Shown: piece after piece, positions 61,176-64,000 of the stretch
Numbering within the stretch: the first letter of the stretch is position 1
Layout of the letters: every line of letters begins with the position of its first letter
Assembly: GCA_002118135.1 (NCBI GenBank)
Contig: BDIU01000192.1
Coordinates: forward strand, 434,001 to 498,000
Reading direction: 5' to 3'
Source of the DNA: Trebouxia sp. TZW2008
Taxonomy: Eukaryota > Chlorophyta > Trebouxiophyceae > Trebouxiales > Trebouxiaceae
DNA: 64,000 bases
Notes under the pieces: generated by a model
What the model saw: only the letters and a program-made list of their open reading frames with translations
Told to the model about the DNA's origin: nothing
Databases searched by the model: none
Translations under genes and position numbers: made by a program

Positions 61176-64000
61176 ATGGACCCTCCGCAGCAACAGGTTC
61201 GTCAGCATTTGATTGCCGAAGCCTCTCGAGGCACGCGTGTCGGCACAGCGAAGTGATTGATCAAAGCCTGCTGGTGCTTGCAGGAGGATCTGCACGAGCC
61301 GCAGCCACAGGCTCTACCGTATGCTGCGGCTGTTGCAGATCCCGATCTTGCAAACAACGCTGCTCACGTAGACTCAGGCATTGACAATGGCTTGGCAACA
61401 GCTGCAGCGACTGATCGGGCAGATGTTGCTTACACTCAGCCAGGGGAGGAGGCCTCAACAGCGTTCACTGATGCTGGTCAGGGGCAGCAAGGAGCCCCTA
61501 CAGCGTCACCACCAGCTGGGGCTTCTAGCACCGCTGCGTCTGATGCTGGACACAAAGCTGTCAATAAAGTATGACAGAGCATACTTTGCTTACAAAATGC
61601 GAGTTGCACAGCATCTGTGCATTTTGATGTGCGGCTTTGAGCCTCAAAACCTTAGCTCCTGCAAGCAGCCCTGAATCTGTTTGTGCTGCATCACTCGCTG
61701 ACAGTTCCAGTGCACATCAATCTGCTATGTTCCTCAGCAGTGTCCTGTCATTTGCCTGCAGGAGACAGCAACAAACCAGTTGCCAGCTGACTCCCTTCTC
61801 ATGCAAAGTCTGCTTTCCTTTGACAGCCAGAAGCGCAACAACATCCACCTGCTTGATGACAATACGCTGCTCACATCAGCTGGGACAAACGTGATTTTGC
61901 TGGACCAGAGGACTTGTGTACCTCGGTTCATTTCTACACCTGTCACAGGAGGCATTGGAGCTATAGCAGCATCTGCTGACCGCAGGCAAGCTTTCACAGC
62001 CTATTCATTATCAGATGTGACTGTTACTCTTGGGCCTATGCCACAAGCACTTGGCATTCAGGACTTCTGTTCTCTTGAGATTTGTGAAGCTTGCCCTACA
62101 TGCAAAGCAAGCAAAGCTTCAGCCCTCCAGCTGCAGTGACCAGTTGATGAATGGGAGCACACCTGCAAAAAGCACTCTAAGTGCGACATAACCTCACTTG
62201 CAAAACACATTCAGATCAGGGGCGTTAGCAGAGTCCAAACCACAGTCTTGTTTCTGGGGCTGTGCCTTCACAGCGTGTCAGTTTGCATTCAGATTTTTTG
62301 TAGTCGGCGAGAAGAGCCGCCACGGTGCTCCAAAGTTGTACATTTACCAGTACCCCAGCTTGACTCTGGAACAGACCCTGGAGCGCGGCACTGAGCAGGC
62401 TTATTCAGCAGCTGCATTCAATCAGGCAGGAGACAGACTGGCGACTGTTGGTTCCTTCCCAGACTTCATGCTGACCCTTTGGGACTGGAAGTCAGGAAGC
62501 ACACTGTTGCGCAGCAAGGCGTTCTCTCAAGAGGTGTACTCGGTGTCATTCTGTCCCTACACAGATGGAGCCCTTGTCACTTCAGGTAAACACAACTCCA
62601 ATTGACACTTTCATTGACCATGACTACAACTGGGCAAACAGCCTGTAAAGAAAGTGATGTAGTCATGACTAGGTCAATGGCGCGTGTATTGATATAATTA
62701 CCGACCTAGTTTAGGATGACTGACAGTTATGTGGTGCAGGCACTGGGCACATTCGATTCTGGAGCATGGCACGCACCTTCACAGGGCTGAAGCTGCAAGG
62801 CAACATTGGCAAGTTTGGCAATGAGGAGCTGAGCGATGTGTCAGGCTATACACATCTGCCTGATGGCAAGGTATGCCTGTCTTTCACTGTCCACACCTCT
62901 TCATCCTGTGAACAACGGCTCCTGGTATTCAACTTTGCCCTCTGGTAGACGCAAGCATCTGCACCTGCTTCTCACACCTGTTTCCTACATCTGAGCCTGC
63001 ATTGCCGCCTGCCAAAGGCAGCATCATGAGCTGCAGGGCGATTGAGTCCATGCATTCCAACACATCACTGTTGTCTTTTGTTCCTCGAATGAGCTCGTTG
63101 ATCATGCCTACTCCTGTCCTGCCATTAAATTCTGGGGCACAGAGAAATGCCTCTTGACATGAATCTTGTTAATGCATTTCAACGTTCTCAACTTACATTG
63201 ATTAATATGTGAAACAGTTGCATACCACGTCTGAAGCATTTGCTTTGATTTCTTGCGCTTTCACAGTTCCCGCTGCATCTCAGCAATTGACACCGCAAAA
63301 CACTTGTGTAGCATGTTGTGTGCTGTGTATGGCACCCTCAATGCTTTTATCTCAGGTACTGTGTGGGGCAGAGAACGGCAGCCTGCTGATGTGGAGTGGC
63401 GGCTTGATCAAGTTTGTAGTGCGCATGAGCGCTGACAAGCCATGTCATCAAGGGGCTGTTTCTGTGATTCTCACTGAGCACAACAAGAAGAGAGTCCTCA
63501 CTGCTGGCAATGATGGGTATGTCTGGCGTCCACGCCAATTCTACATTCATGTGTGGCAAACCGCTGACAGCACATTACCATTGAAGGGTGTGTGGCTTGT
63601 TGTCGTGTCATGAGCTTGCTATCCTGGCAAGGCTTTGGGCGTCAGCATCTGCTGAATGTTCATCCTGATGATCACAACAACAAGGCAATGAAGTCACCTT
63701 GTTTGCAAACGCTTCCTGACCAGTGAGCCCCATTTGACTGATCCCTTGCTTTTGCAACTATGCCGCCTTTCTCACGCTCACTGCCCACTGACTGAGCCCA
63801 AAATTTGAGGCGAGTTGCGTGCTACCTGACTTTGCAACTGGCTCTGGTCAAGGAGTCATGCCAGTTCAGCTGATCAACCAGCATGACTGATCCGCAGTAT
63901 TGTCACGCTATGGAATTTCCTTTGCCTCTTGGCTCTCAACATGCCATCTCAGCTTGTTCACCAGCGTGACTGATCTGTAGGTTTGGCAGGCTGTCAGAAA
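61176..64000 (+). CDS. CFAP44: CFAP44 (ciliary WD-repeat protein), N-terminal part
   Basis: Exons 61176-61196 (MDPPQQQ), 61284-61568, 61762-61985, 62293-62585, 62740-62870 and 63356-63516 (or on to about 63587) join in phase. The gene continues beyond the right edge. After an Ala/Gln-rich leader, the WD-repeat region reads [29 protein letters not shown], then [87 protein letters not shown] and [19 protein letters not shown]. This order and wording fits CFAP44/WDR52. In Chlamydomonas and other ciliates and flagellates that protein, with CFAP43, tethers the inner dynein arm I1/f motor head to the axoneme. The intron after residue 175 has a GC donor (CGCAG|GCAAGC). The last exon may read through [18 protein letters not shown]. 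Confidence 0.88.
63848..64000 (+). repeat. Imperfect tandem pair in CFAP44 intron
   Basis: About 63848-63910 and 63940-64000 share CAGCTTGTTCACCAGCGTGACTGATC-like sequence (for example CAGCTGATCAACCAGCATGA). They may be the next exon's copies, but I cannot tell at the window edge. Confidence 0.4.

Overview
The window is nuclear DNA from a eukaryote, most likely a chlorophyte green alga. Every gene is split by short GT-AG introns. There is a histone H2A.Z, a mitochondrial branched-chain E2, a mitochondrial F1-ATPase delta subunit, an organellar-type RsmH and the ciliary protein CFAP44. CFAP44 implies a lineage that makes flagella or has kept the gene set for them. I cannot name the species.

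I rebuilt exon chains by hand, using reading frame, splice-site dinucleotides and family similarity. Eleven chains close with consistent phases from start (or first readable exon) to stop. Layout left to right: the 3' end of PUS7 (+); an HSL-type alpha/beta hydrolase (-); an NmrA-like NAD(P)-binding protein (+); a 26-exon, 1564-codon coiled-coil gene (-, 6.5-24.3 kb), divergent from H2A.Z (+); RsmH (-); an RBR-type E3 ubiquitin ligase (-), divergent from an FAD monooxygenase (+); an unrecognised secreted, N-glycosylation-rich protein (+); DBT, the branched-chain E2 (+); F1 delta (-), divergent from a HAD acid phosphatase-like membrane protein (+); and the 5' part of CFAP44 (+), which runs off the right edge. 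The genes have unrelated roles (RNA modification, mitochondrial metabolism, ubiquitin, cilia), as is usual for a plant or algal chromosome arm.

The most unusual feature is in the introns. In at least seven of the thirteen genes, an exon or exon fragment together with its own splice site is repeated one to five times beside the real exon, in units of about 110-160 bp. Most copies are decayed pseudo-exons. A few are open and phase-compatible with their neighbours, so they look like candidate mutually exclusive or optional exons (coiled-coil exon 23, monooxygenase exon 9, DBT exon 4).

A second find is a dispersed family of very short (about 45-115 bp) hairpin-rich elements with a pyrimidine-rich 3' tail. 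Three copies are flanked by perfect 12-14 bp target-site duplications, so it behaves as a tiny retroposon. GC-AG introns are also unusually common (four clear, one ambiguous). A 174-bp pogo/Tigger-like MITE, a foldback element and a degenerate heptamer array complete the repeat content.
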